64,000 nt of DNA from Thermophilibacter mediterraneus (GTDB lineage: Bacteria > Actinomycetota > Coriobacteriia > Coriobacteriales > Atopobiaceae). The DNA is taken from contig NZ_FPKO01000009.1 of the NCBI RefSeq assembly GCF_900119385.1, positions 147,405 to 211,404 of the forward strand. Reading direction: 5' to 3'. The notes below the pieces were generated by a model. It was not told the DNA's origin and made no database searches. It saw only the letters and a program-made list of their open reading frames with translations. Of the stretch, positions 50,520 through 57,481 are shown one piece after another. A program made the translations under genes and the position numbers. How positions within the stretch are numbered: the stretch's first letter is position 1; every line of letters starts with the position of its first letter.

Positions 50520-50726
50520 TCACCTCCCCCTGTCCATCGGGCTGCCGTGGTTCTCGAAGCACCAGCGGAGGCCGCGCATGCGGCGCTCCTCGGCCACGAG
50601 CGCGGCGTTACCGCGCTTTGCCGTGCTGCGCTTCGGCTTGATGCCGAGGGCCTTGCAGAAGGCGCGGCCCACGACTGTGTGAGAGTGGGCAAGCGCGCTT
50701 GCCCTGATGTAGTCGAGCGTTACCAT
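50520..50726 (-). CDS. Small basic phage protein
   Basis: A 68-aa protein (MVTLDYIRASALAHSHTVVG) rich in Lys/Arg (KALGIKPKRSTAKRGNAALV). The ATG at 50726 lies just left of the tRNA cluster and 5 bases before the terminase gene pair. Unknown function; a DNA-binding role near the packaging genes is possible. Confidence 0.55.
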   Translation of the reverse strand: MVTLDYIRASALAHSHTVVGRAFCKALGIKPKRSTAKRGNAALVAEERRMRGLRWCFENHGSPMDRGR

Positions 50727-50752
50727 GCGCTCACCCCCTGAGTTGTCTAGAT

Positions 50753-50810
50753 CGGCGCGGCGGGACTCGAACCCGCGACACTGCGGCTCTACCGACTGAG
50801 CTACATGCGA
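50753..50810 (-). pseudogene. tRNA-like remnant lacking the anticodon arm
   Basis: The minus strand has a normal D arm (TAGCTCAGTCGGTAGAGC) and T arm (GCGGGTTCGAGTCCCGC), but only 9 bases lie between them where about 23 are needed. The acceptor strands pair poorly. It reads as a tRNA that lost its anticodon stem-loop. Confidence 0.7.
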
Positions 50811-50813
50811 ATA

Positions 50814-50886
50814 TGGCTCCCCCTCGTGGAATCGAACCACGGTCGCCGGAACCAGACTCCGGAGTTCTACCTCTGAACTAAGGGGA
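50814..50886 (-). tRNA. tRNA-Gln (CTG)
   Basis: 73-nt cloverleaf with CCA. Acceptor TCCCCTT/AGGGGGA pairs with one wobble. Anticodon stem CCGGA/TCCGG with loop GTCTGGT gives CTG. Confidence 0.85.
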
Positions 50887-50888
50887 AG

Positions 50889-50962
50889 TGGCAGGCCATG
50901 AAGGTGTCGAGCCTCCGTCTGCGGTTTTGGAGACCGCCGCTCTGCCGTTGAGCTAATGGCCT
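50889..50962 (-). tRNA. tRNA-Trp (CCA)
   Basis: 74-nt cloverleaf with encoded CCA. Acceptor AGGCCAT/ATGGCCT is perfect. Anticodon stem GCGGT/ACCGC with loop CTCCAAA gives CCA. Confidence 0.9.
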
Positions 50963-50965
50963 GTG

Positions 50966-51052
50966 TGGCGGATGGGGAGGGATTCGCACCCCCAAGTGCT
51001 TTCGCACAGCCGGTTTTCGGGACCGGTGCCTTTGCTGCTCGGCCACCCATCC
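50966..51052 (-). tRNA. tRNA-Ser (CGA) with unusual C33
   Basis: 87-nt class II tRNA with a long variable arm (TGTGCGAAAGCAC region) and CCA. Acceptor GGATGGG/CCCATCC is perfect. Anticodon stem CCGGT/ACCGG with loop CCCGAAA gives CGA, but position 33 is C, where elongator tRNAs almost always have U. Confidence 0.85.
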
Positions 51053-51055
51053 GGG

Positions 51056-51130
51056 GAGGCACCTGCGGGACTTGAACCCGCGACCTTCGGATTAGGAATC
51101 CGACGCTCTATCCGCTGAGCTACGATGCCT
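51056..51130 (-). tRNA. tRNA-Arg (CCT)
   Basis: 75-nt cloverleaf without an encoded CCA. Acceptor AGGCATC/GGTGCCT pairs with one wobble. Anticodon stem TCGGA/TCCGA with loop TTCCTAA gives CCT, reading the rare AGG codon. Confidence 0.88.
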
Positions 51131-51132
51131 TC

Positions 51133-51222
51133 TGGCGGAGGATGCAGGATTTGCACCTGCGGGACGCGTTTGCGCCCTACGGGTTAGCAACCCGCCGCAT
51201 TCGTCTGCTCTGCCAATCCTCC
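51133..51222 (-). tRNA. tRNA-Ser (GCT)
   Basis: 90-nt class II tRNA with CCA. Acceptor GGAGGAT/ATCCTCC is perfect. The anticodon loop TTGCTAA gives GCT, reading AGC/AGT. A long variable arm (GGGCGCAAACGCGTCC) follows. Confidence 0.88.
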
Positions 51223-51452
51223 GTTGCTCCGCCATTGAAGGGCGGGGTTGCGTGTCTCCCGCCCGCGCATGACAGCTTGCGCAGTATCGAGCGCCTTCCC
51301 ACGAGGCGCATGAAAAATGGCCACCGCGCGTTCGACGCGCAGCGGCCAAGTTCCACCGATATGAAAAAAGGACTTGCGGTGCCCTGCTGCCCCTCAAATC
51401 CCTCGTTTACACCATATCAGGAAAGTTTTTACCTTTTGTTACCTTGCGAGGT
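51223..51452. other. 230-bp region between tRNAs and repressor gene
   Basis: No gene is seen. It should carry the promoter for the tRNA cluster. It contains the terminator at 51312-51349 and a more AT-rich stretch (51400-51440) next to the repressor stop. Confidence 0.5.
51312..51349 (-). terminator. Rho-independent terminator after the repressor gene
   Basis: On the minus strand TTGGCCGCTGCGCG and CGCGCGGTGGCCA form a long stem, followed by TTTTTC. It ends the 51453-51710 transcript before the tRNA cluster. Confidence 0.8.
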
Positions 51453-51710
51453 TCACACATCTTCCACACTTGAAGACGGGCCGTCCTCTCCGATGACGAG
51501 CGCCGATTCCGGCATGTCCTGGATGGGCACGAGCGCGAGTCCGTAGCCGCACACGCCCGCCATCTTGGCCATGGTGTCGCAGCGGGGGCTGCTACCTCTC
51601 GTTATGCCGTTGCTGACGTAGCTGTCGGGCTTTCCGAGGGCGCGCCCGATCTTGTACATCGGAACGCCAACCCTGTTCCCCGCCTCTTTCAGCGCCTCGT
51701 ATGCCTCCAT
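51453..51710 (-). CDS. XRE-type helix-turn-helix regulator
   Basis: An 85-aa protein. Residues about 1-60 fit a lambda-repressor-like HTH: NRVGVPMYKIGRALGKPDSY, VSNGITRGSSPRCDTMAKMA, then VCGYGLALVP, a pattern seen in small phage regulators. The last 20 residues are acidic (ESALVIGEDGPSSSVEDV). It diverges from a plus-strand gene across a spacer with repeated operator-like sites and is closed by its own terminator, so it probably represses both. Confidence 0.78.
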   Translation of the reverse strand: MEAYEALKEAGNRVGVPMYKIGRALGKPDSYVSNGITRGSSPRCDTMAKMAGVCGYGLALVPIQDMPESALVIGEDGPSSSVEDV

Positions 51711-51737
51711 GCGACCTCCTTGCTCTCCGCCGCAGTA

Positions 51738-51823
51738 TACACCTTATTGCGTTGCTTGCAGTTGTGTGCAATCCGTGTGCATGTCTACACCTAATTGTGT
51801 GTACACCTAATTGTGTGTAATCT
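51738..51823. promoter_or_regulatory. Tandem operator-like repeats and divergent promoters
   Basis: TACACCTAATTGTGTG occurs twice in exact tandem (51786-51801, 51802-51817), and a variant (TACACCTTATTGC) lies at 51738-51750. On the plus strand TTGTGT (51795-51800) and TAATCT (51818-51823), 17 bp apart, form a plausible promoter for the 51860 gene that overlaps the repeats. On the minus strand TATACT (51734-51739) could serve the HTH gene. This layout suggests that HTH binding controls both promoters. Confidence 0.65.
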
Positions 51824-51859
51824 GAGGTCATCAGCTTGGCGGCTAATAAGGAGGACACA

Positions 51860-52357
51860 ATGAAGAACACCAGCTCGCATGTGCTTGACGAGGCTCAGGC
51901 GCTCCCCGTGTGGGAGTTCATGGCCGACGCAACGCCCGAGAAAATCGGGTACGTCATGTCCTGCTACATCGACAGCCTCATCCAGAAGGGCATGACCGCT
52001 GGCGATGCGGCATTCGAGGCCATGAACGTCACGATGGAGGCCATCGCGTCCGCCGCATCCGACGTTACCGGCGAAAGCCCGCTGAGGGCTGGCGCGCTGG
52101 CCATCCCCGACACGACCGGGGAGGTCCAGTACGACTTCGAGTACTGCTACAACGAGGACGGAGCTTGGCACACCGTGCTGTTCGAGGATCTTGACGATGC
52201 GCGCGACTTCGCCACGGCGGCGCTCTCGCGCAACGAGTCGAACGAGCGGTTCATGAGCTACGCGCGCAGAATCGTCCAGGTGGACACCTGCGACTTCTAC
52301 GACCACTCGATTCCCCCGACGAAAGTCAGAGTCATCCAGAACCACGAGGACTTGTAG
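51860..52357 (+). CDS. Plus-strand prophage protein of unknown function (moron candidate)
   Basis: The only clear plus-strand gene inside the prophage. The ATG at 51860 has AAGGAGG 6 bases upstream. The 165-aa acidic product (MKNTSSHVLDEAQALPVWEF) has a helical N-terminal half and a mixed second half (YDFEYCYNEDGAWHTVLFED). No family was recognised. It has its own promoter/operator region and its own terminator, so it can be expressed in the lysogen independently of the lytic genes. Such islands often carry lysogenic-conversion or superinfection-exclusion functions. Confidence 0.75.
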   Translation: MKNTSSHVLDEAQALPVWEFMADATPEKIGYVMSCYIDSLIQKGMTAGDAAFEAMNVTMEAIASAASDVTGESPLRAGALAIPDTTGEVQYDFEYCYNEDGAWHTVLFEDLDDARDFATAALSRNESNERFMSYARRIVQVDTCDFYDHSIPPTKVRVIQNHEDL

Positions 52358-52361
52358 ACGA

Positions 52362-52391
52362 GAGGGGCGGCAACCAGCCGCCCCTCTTCTT
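52362..52391. terminator. Bidirectional terminator hairpin
   Basis: A perfect 10-bp stem GAGGGGCGGC/GCCGCCCCTC with loop AACCA and TTCTT on the plus side ends the plus-strand gene and faces the stop of the convergent 52395 gene. Confidence 0.85.
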
Positions 52392-52394
52392 GCG

Positions 52395-52595
52395 TCAGCA
52401 GATCTCCCTGATGCTGCCGTCCGGCTCACCCTTCCTGAGCTTGCACACGTCGCAGTGCGTGCAATCGACCTGCACCATCACGCCGAGCCTCGTTCCGTCG
52501 AAGGTCGGCGAGATCTCGTTCACGGCGTAATTGAGGTCGAAGTTCCTGCAGTGCTCCGGGCAGCCGTCGAGCGACGTCTGAAGCATGACTTTCAC
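52395..52595 (-). CDS. Small Cys-rich phage protein
   Basis: A 66-aa protein, start GTG 52595 behind GGAGGAG. It has paired cysteines (CPEHC, CTHCDVC) that suggest a zinc knuckle. Function unknown. It follows the late regulator gene. Confidence 0.6.
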   Translation of the reverse strand: MKVMLQTSLDGCPEHCRNFDLNYAVNEISPTFDGTRLGVMVQVDCTHCDVCKLRKGEPDGSIREIC

Positions 52596-52597
52596 CG

Positions 52598-53050
52598 CTA
52601 CTCCTCCTCCCTGCTCAGCAGGATGAACGTAAGGTCGAGGCCCTTCTTCAGGTACTCGTAGACCGTCTTCTTGGCGCAATCCTCGTCGGCCGCCGCCTCC
52701 TTGGCGGAAAGTCCCTCGATGTACACCTTGCGCAGCGCCTTGCCCGCCTGCGGGTCGATGCGCTGCACCGCGCTCACGTAGCCCTCGACCTCCTTGAACT
52801 GCTCGCTGTAGCCGTCCGCAAGCTCGCCGATCTCATCGATGGCCGAGTCCATGCGCAGCATGGCGTTGAGCATCTTGTCGTGCTGCTCGCCGGAAAAGCT
52901 CATCGCGCCGATGCTCGCCGAGATGGACGTGCGCGCGGACTCCGCCCGCTCAAGGCACTCGATGGACGAGTCCATCCTGTCGGCCACCATGTGGAAGCTG
53001 CTCAGGAACCTATGCGCGATCTTCTGCTCGCGCGACAGCTTCAGCCTCAC
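52598..53050 (-). CDS. Phage late-gene regulator-like protein (DUF1492/RinA-ArpU type)
   Basis: A 150-aa protein, start GTG 53050 with GGAGG upstream. A helical N-terminal two-thirds leads to a C-terminal HTH-like segment: IDPQAGKALRKVYIEGLSAK, EAAADEDCAKKTVYEYLKKG. This sigma-like region is typical of DUF1492/RinA/ArpU regulators. They sit just before the packaging genes and switch on late transcription. That position is matched here apart from the intervening repressor module and tRNAs. Confidence 0.75.
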   Translation of the reverse strand: MRLKLSREQKIAHRFLSSFHMVADRMDSSIECLERAESARTSISASIGAMSFSGEQHDKMLNAMLRMDSAIDEIGELADGYSEQFKEVEGYVSAVQRIDPQAGKALRKVYIEGLSAKEAAADEDCAKKTVYEYLKKGLDLTFILLSREEE

Positions 53051-53525
53051 GGAACCACCTCCCGTCGAAAACGTATCCGCCGCCCACGTACGGCAACTCC
53101 TTGCCAAGCTCCTCGAAAGCCGATACCGGCATGGACTTCCTCCCCGAATCGGCCTTGAAGTCGAGCCACTTCACGATGGGTAGGAGGAACATCCGGTGCG
53201 CCCTTCGGTACGTCTCCTTGTCGTAGAACTCCACCGCGAGCATCCCGTGACAACGCTCGCCTATGGCATCGAAGTCCGCCAGCGCCGCCTCCTGGTGCGG
53301 CTTGACGTTGCCGTAGTCGAGGCGTGGGCGGTTCGCCGCCTTGCACTCCACGAGATAGGAGTCCTCGCCGGTGACCACGAGGAAATCTGCGTCAGTCTCC
53401 TCGCCTATCATGTGTCCGCCGACGAAGCGCACGCTGTCAGGAATGCGGAGCACGTAGGCGTGCGGCTCCATGCACTCGCGGAACTTCTGCTCGAACCGCT
53501 TTCCCGCCTTGATTCCGCCGCTCAT
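53010..53525 (-). CDS. RecU-like/PD-(D/E)XK nuclease (Holliday junction resolvase type)
   Basis: A 171-aa protein starting at ATG 53525. The pattern GKRFEQKFRECM, then RIPDS, then DADFLVVTGEDSYLVECKAA gives the D-x(n)-E-x-K nuclease core, as in RecU-type resolvases of Firmicutes phages. VEFYDKETYRRAHRMFLLPI also fits. It likely resolves branched DNA before packaging. It overlaps the downstream regulator gene by 41 bp. Confidence 0.78.
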   Translation of the reverse strand: MSGGIKAGKRFEQKFRECMEPHAYVLRIPDSVRFVGGHMIGEETDADFLVVTGEDSYLVECKAANRPRLDYGNVKPHQEAALADFDAIGERCHGMLAVEFYDKETYRRAHRMFLLPIVKWLDFKADSGRKSMPVSAFEELGKELPYVGGGYVFDGRWFREAEAVARAEDRA

Positions 53526-53758
53526 TTCTCCTCCTCCCATGGCCACTTGCCGGTGATTGCGCGGCTCAGGTAGTTGCACGCCTTGGCAAGGTCTTTCAGC
53601 GTCGATTCGTGCGGCTTGTCGCCCGCCCTGTCGAAGTACTTCAGGGCGGTCACTGCGGAGAACGCTCTGCACGGGTCGATTCCATGCTGAATGAGACCCT
53701 TCATCACGATCTCCTGCTTGTCGATGGTGTGCTTGCCCTTGTAGTGCTCAGGAGTCAC
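53522..53758 (-). CDS. DUF3310 family protein
   Basis: A 78-aa protein with HYKGKHTIDKQEIVMKGLIQ, CRAFSAVTALKYFDRAGDKP and DLAKACNYLSRAI, the standard DUF3310 pattern of phage early genes (a helical, nucleotide-pyrophosphohydrolase-like fold). The biochemical role is not settled. Confidence 0.85.
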   Translation of the reverse strand: MTPEHYKGKHTIDKQEIVMKGLIQHGIDPCRAFSAVTALKYFDRAGDKPHESTLKDLAKACNYLSRAITGKWPWEEEK

Positions 53759-53894
53759 GACGCCACCCCCTAACCCTGTCCTCTACGTAGATTCCGACGC
53801 CGAGGACCACGCACAGCGACAGCAGAATCGGAAGGTAGACTGGGGCGAGCACGACGAACAGCGCGGACTTGACCCGCTCGGATGCCCTACTCAT
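53748..53894 (-). CDS. Small membrane protein
   Basis: A 48-aa protein starting at ATG 53894 (MSRASERVKSALFVVLAPVY), with one hydrophobic helix (about 10-35) and a basic tail. Unknown function; it overlaps neighbours on both sides. Confidence 0.55.
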   Translation of the reverse strand: MSRASERVKSALFVVLAPVYLPILLSLCVVLGVGIYVEDRVRGWRRDS

Positions 53895-54207
53895 CGGCAC
53901 CAGCCTCCGCCTCGCGCAGCGGCTCGCCATCGACGTCCAGGAGCGGGCAGATGCCATCCGGTGTTCGCAGGTACTCGACGCCTGTCTGGTGGTCAACGAC
54001 CACGGTCACAGCTTCGAAGTTCGTCTCGTGCTCGGAGAATCTGTCCTGTCCGGTAGAAAGCTGATAGAACTCTGCGGACTTCGGCCACGTGCTGTACTTG
54101 GTCGTAGCGAAGTGGCTTCCTCCGTTCCACATCAGGCTGATGACCGCAAACGCTAGTTCAACGACGAGAACGCCTATTCCGAGCTTAATGCCGTCACGGA
54201 TGCTCAT
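53887..54207 (-). CDS. DUF6440-like protein with membrane helix
   Basis: A 106-aa protein starting at ATG 54207. It has an N-terminal transmembrane helix (about 8-26), then a beta-rich domain with TVVVDHQTGVEYLRTPDGIC and PLLDVDGEP, the DUF6440 signature. Unknown function. Confidence 0.7.
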   Translation of the reverse strand: MSIRDGIKLGIGVLVVELAFAVISLMWNGGSHFATTKYSTWPKSAEFYQLSTGQDRFSEHETNFEAVTVVVDHQTGVEYLRTPDGICPLLDVDGEPLREAEAGADE

Positions 54208-54860
54208 TCGACCACCCCGCACAGCTCTCGGATGCGGCTGCACACAGCCATGAGATCCCTCGCATGCTCCCGTCGAGCCGATTTCCTCTGCCTGCTATGG
54301 TCCAGATAGTTCAGCTTCAGCAAGTCGGTTGCCCTGGCATCAAGCTTCTTTGCCAGATACAGCAGCTCCTCGCGGTCGCATGCCAGACTTAGAGCTGCTA
54401 TTCGGTCGATAGCCTGAGACGGAGTGTGTCCATCCCACTCGGGCGCGCGTTCGAGTTCCGCGCAGTCGAACAGCGCCCAGTAAGGATCAACATCGTAGTG
54501 ATACGTCGCCTGTCCGTCCGGTGTCTCGACGCCAACGATGAACATCCCGTCGTACATCGTGCCGTCGTGGTGAAGCATAGACTTCCACGCAATCTCTCGG
54601 TGGTCTCGCACTATCACGGAGAAGAGCTTCGCGCGATGGTCATAGAGCTCGTCAAACGTGTGGTATCCGTCGCTGGTCTCTCCGGTGATTTTCTCCGGCT
54701 CGATGAGGCTGGCTAGGCGGTCCCAGATGCTCGATAACCTATCGGCACGAACGAAGCATGCGAGCGTCGGCTCGGTGTACGGCTGACCCTGCTCTGCTGC
54801 CATGCGCAGGTCTGCAGCAATCTCGCGGCGCTCATCACCGGCCACCATGTCGGAAGACAT
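54204..54860 (-). CDS. Conserved phage protein of unknown function
   Basis: A 218-aa protein with two parts: an aromatic-rich N-terminal region (DGYHTFDELYDHRAKLFSVI, DGTMYDGMFIVGVETPDGQA, WALFDCAELERAPEWDGHTP) common to many actinobacterial and Firmicutes phages, and a helical C-terminus. No catalytic motif is recognised. It overlaps the neighbouring gene by 4 bp. Confidence 0.7.
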   Translation of the reverse strand: MSSDMVAGDERREIAADLRMAAEQGQPYTEPTLACFVRADRLSSIWDRLASLIEPEKITGETSDGYHTFDELYDHRAKLFSVIVRDHREIAWKSMLHHDGTMYDGMFIVGVETPDGQATYHYDVDPYWALFDCAELERAPEWDGHTPSQAIDRIAALSLACDREELLYLAKKLDARATDLLKLNYLDHSRQRKSARREHARDLMAVCSRIRELCGVVE

Positions 54861-55292
54861 CTACCTCACCCCCGTCGAGCCGTAGCCGTCCGCGCCTCGC
54901 TCGCTGTCAGAAAGCTCGGCGCGCTCCACGACCTCACAACGCTCGTAGGGCATGATGACGAGCTGGCAAACCCTGTCACCGGGCGCGACCTCGAAGGGCT
55001 TGTCCGTGGTGTTCCACAGCGGGCAAAGAACCTCGCCACGGAAGCCGCTGTCGATGACGCCGACCGCGTTGCGCATGGTGATGCCCCTGCTGCCGAGGCC
55101 GCTGCGCGGGAACTCAAGGCCGACGTATCCCTCGGGGATCTCAACGCGCAGGCCGGTGCGAACCATGGCGCTCTTGCCTGCGGGGATCAGGTAGCCCTCC
55201 ACGGCGCGGAGGTCGAGCCCCGCATCGCCCTCGTGCGCGTACTCCGGTACGTACCCGGCGTCCTCGGTCATGCTCACGTTCAGAATCGTCAT
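54861..55292 (-). CDS. dut: Deoxyuridine triphosphatase
   Basis: A 143-aa dUTPase, which hydrolyses dUTP to dUMP and keeps uracil out of DNA. The five trimeric motifs are visible: EGDAGLDLRA, PRSGLGSRGITM, GVIDSGFRGEV, PGDRVCQLVI and the C-terminal RGADGYGSTG. Confidence 0.95.
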   Translation of the reverse strand: MTILNVSMTEDAGYVPEYAHEGDAGLDLRAVEGYLIPAGKSAMVRTGLRVEIPEGYVGLEFPRSGLGSRGITMRNAVGVIDSGFRGEVLCPLWNTTDKPFEVAPGDRVCQLVIMPYERCEVVERAELSDSERGADGYGSTGVR

Positions 55293-55301
55293 TGCTGTCT
55301 C

Positions 55302-55622
55302 CTATCCGTTGATCCACTCGTCAACCGTCTTGTGCGGGATTCCAAGCTGCTCGCAGATGCCGCGCTCGCATCGCGCGCCCTTTGACGTGAAGACTCCGGG
55401 AAGCTCCGCAACGCCCTCGTAGCGCGGCTCTCCCTTCCACAGCGAAAGCAGCTCGCGGATGCTCATGCGCATGGCCTGCCGCCAGGGCGTGCCTGCGGGG
55501 ATCTTCTCGTGCGGTATGGTCGCCTTGTGGCCCGCCGCCTTGAGCCTGTCCCGCGCCTCCTCGAAGGTGTCAACGTTGTCGTTCTCGTGGCCCGATACCG
55601 GGCCGATGATGTAGAGCCTCAA
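55302..55622 (-). CDS. DUF4406 (deoxyribosyltransferase-like) protein
   Basis: A 106-aa protein starting at TTG 55622 behind AAGGAG. LRLYIIGPVSGHENDNVDTF, EEARDRLKAAGHKATIPHEK and the late Cys region fit DUF4406, related to nucleoside 2-deoxyribosyltransferases. It may salvage or modify nucleotides together with the adjacent dUTPase. The TTG overlaps the preceding stop. Confidence 0.82.
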   Translation of the reverse strand: MRLYIIGPVSGHENDNVDTFEEARDRLKAAGHKATIPHEKIPAGTPWRQAMRMSIRELLSLWKGEPRYEGVAELPGVFTSKGARCERGICEQLGIPHKTVDEWING

Positions 55623-55831
55623 AGCCCTCTCCTTCCAATAAAGTTCGGGCATGCCTGCCTGTAGCAGCCAGTCGTTGCTCCGGTAGCGCCGCACTTGCCG
55701 CGCGGCTCCGGCTCGTACCCGTTCCAGATCTCGGAGCACTCGCGCTCGTACTCGAAGTCCCTGTCCCAGCGCCCGCACTCGAAGCAGTAGTGGCGGAACT
55801 GGGCGAACCTCGGCCTCTTGATGCACCTCAC
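55619..55831 (-). CDS. Small Cys-rich phage protein
   Basis: A 70-aa protein starting at GTG 55831, which overlaps the end of the preceding gene. Cysteines are paired (HYCFECGRW, then GKCGATGATTGCYRQACPNF). A zinc-binding role is likely; function unknown. Confidence 0.6.
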   Translation of the reverse strand: MRCIKRPRFAQFRHYCFECGRWDRDFEYERECSEIWNGYEPEPRGKCGATGATTGCYRQACPNFIGRRGL

Positions 55832-56103
55832 CTCATGGCCTCCTTGTAGAGACGCCTCGCCTCGGCGGTGCTCACGCGCATCGCCCTGGCTATCTCTCCG
55901 TAGGTGCACCCCGACTTCTCGCGCATGCGCCAGACGTGGTGGGCGAGCTGTTCCCTCGTGTAGGTGCGCTCCGCGCCGCCGGTCTCTTTCTTCCTGGCCA
56001 TGTCCGATGCCATGTAGCACTCATCGAAGAAGATGCAGCCCTTGCATTCGCTGATGTCCCACTCGGCTCCGAAGCACTGGGGCATGCCCTCGTATCCGCT
56101 CAT
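55828..56103 (-). CDS. Cys-cluster/HTH-like phage protein
   Basis: A 91-aa protein starting at ATG 56103. The N-terminal half carries SECKGCIFFDECYMASDMAR (a Cys cluster seen in phage proteins with a possible metal site). The C-terminal half carries CTYGEIARAMRVSTAEARRL, an HTH-like motif. It may act in transcription control; no firm family. Confidence 0.6.
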   Translation of the reverse strand: MSGYEGMPQCFGAEWDISECKGCIFFDECYMASDMARKKETGGAERTYTREQLAHHVWRMREKSGCTYGEIARAMRVSTAEARRLYKEAMR

Positions 56104-56104
56104 C

Positions 56105-56290
56105 TCACGCCTCGTCCGACGCGTAGAGCGCGCGGTACCGCCGGTTGCCGACAATCTGGTCGATGGTCGTGTCCTTGCGGCTTGCCGCGTAGCCGAGGCA
56201 GATTCCCTCGTCTTTCGCTATCTGGCGGAGCTGCTTGACGGTCAGCTTTTGCAGGTCTGCGCGCATGGCGTCCCATCTGTCCTCGCTCAC
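56105..56290 (-). CDS. Small SAP-like phage protein
   Basis: A 61-aa protein (LQKLTVKQLRQIAKDEGICL, KDTTIDQIVGNRRY) whose helix pair resembles SAP/Rho-N DNA-binding motifs. Unknown function. Confidence 0.6.
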   Translation of the reverse strand: MSEDRWDAMRADLQKLTVKQLRQIAKDEGICLGYAASRKDTTIDQIVGNRRYRALYASDEA

Positions 56291-56952
56291 TGCTTCGCCC
56301 TCCTCTCAGCCTTCGAGATGGCGGAGCGCACCCTGGCGAGTTCCCTGGCAGCTTCCGCCGTCTCCCTGTCTGACCACCCGGCTCCCTCCCAGTTCATCCG
56401 CATAAGCTCCTCGTCCGTGACAAGCAGCAGGTTCTCTGGGTCGAAGTTGCGCCTGTTGCCGTCGCAGAAGATGACCTTGCACCCCTCGGGCACGGGCATG
56501 CCGTGGTGCTGCTCCCAGACGAGCCTCTGCTTGAGAACCCACTGGTCGTTATGCTTCTCGCGTCGGCACTGCGCGACGTGGACCTCGACGTAACCGTCCA
56601 CGGTCACGCGCTCCTCGCCGACCTCCCGCGTGTTGTGCGGGATGTTGCCCTTCTTGAAGCGCGTCGCCCTCGTGCGCTCGATGGCCTCCGCGCTCATCCA
56701 CTCGCTCTGCGGGCGGCCCTTGGTCTCGGACTTGCGTCCCTTCTGGAAGCGTCCGCCGTGGGTGCCTGACTTGATGCCGAACCGTGTCTTGAAGTTGGCT
56801 ATCTGTCCCTCTGTCAGCTCGATTCCGAACCTTGCAAGGAACTCGGCGCGGATCTCAGGCTCGGTGTGGCCGGGGATGAAGGAGCGCATGAACTCAAACA
56901 TATCGGGTCGCTTCCGCCACTCGATGACCGTGGTTGTAGGAAGCGCGACCAT
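56287..56952 (-). CDS. HNH endonuclease
   Basis: A 221-aa protein: N-terminal helical DNA-binding region (FEFMRSFIPGHTEPEIRAEF) with RFQKGRKSETKGRP, then the HNH_3-type core: LKQRLVWEQHHGMPVPEGCK, VIFCDGNRRNFDPENLLLVT. Free-standing HNH nucleases are common in phages as homing or packaging-associated enzymes. The start is ATG 56952. Confidence 0.87.
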   Translation of the reverse strand: MVALPTTTVIEWRKRPDMFEFMRSFIPGHTEPEIRAEFLARFGIELTEGQIANFKTRFGIKSGTHGGRFQKGRKSETKGRPQSEWMSAEAIERTRATRFKKGNIPHNTREVGEERVTVDGYVEVHVAQCRREKHNDQWVLKQRLVWEQHHGMPVPEGCKVIFCDGNRRNFDPENLLLVTDEELMRMNWEGAGWSDRETAEAARELARVRSAISKAERRAKQ

Positions 56953-57197
56953 CAGGCATCGCCCCCGCTGAACATCCTCGGTAGGCGGGCGTTGGCGTCC
57001 ATGGCCTCGTCCTTCATCTTGAAAGCCTTGAGCGCGACGTTAGCGTTCGCGATGACCTGAGCGGAGACGTTGGCCACGGCCTTCGCGCGGTCGATCTCGT
57101 CCCTCAGCTCGTCGCCCTTGAGGTTCTTGTCGCTGAGCCTTTCGAGCTGGGCGAGCAGGTGGGTGTTCAGGTCGCTGCAGACTCCCTTCCCCATCAC
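56952..57197 (-). CDS. Conserved small phage protein
   Basis: An 81-aa helical protein (CSDLNTHLLAQLERLSDKNL, KGDELRDEIDRAKAVANVSA) of a type found beside HNH genes in many phages. Function unknown. Confidence 0.65.
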   Translation of the reverse strand: MMGKGVCSDLNTHLLAQLERLSDKNLKGDELRDEIDRAKAVANVSAQVIANANVALKAFKMKDEAMDANARLPRMFSGGDA

Positions 57198-57481
57198 AGA
57201 TTCCCCTCGCTGACGCGCCTCTGCAGGCTCTTGACCCTCTCGGCAATGTCCGGGCCGTCGGCGTCAAGCTCCATGACCGCGATCTTCAGGTCGGTGAGCT
57301 GCCGCCTGTCCTCTTGGGCACCGAGCGCGACGCGCAGCGCATCGGCGATGGCCTCGTTCCGCTCCCACGCCCTCTGCGAAGAGGGCTTTCCGTTGTCCTG
57401 GTACTCGTAGGCCCACTTGGCGGCAAGCTCGTCGTAGTGGTCGATGAGCTTCTTGATCTTGTCCGTCAGGAGCGCCATCAC
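57194..57481 (-). CDS. Hypothetical phage protein
   Basis: A 95-aa charged helical protein (TDKIKKLIDHYDELAAKWAY). Possible start at either of two adjacent Met codons (57481 or 57478). No family recognised. It overlaps both neighbours by 4 bp. Confidence 0.6.
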   Translation of the reverse strand: MMALLTDKIKKLIDHYDELAAKWAYEYQDNGKPSSQRAWERNEAIADALRVALGAQEDRRQLTDLKIAVMELDADGPDIAERVKSLQRRVSEGNL

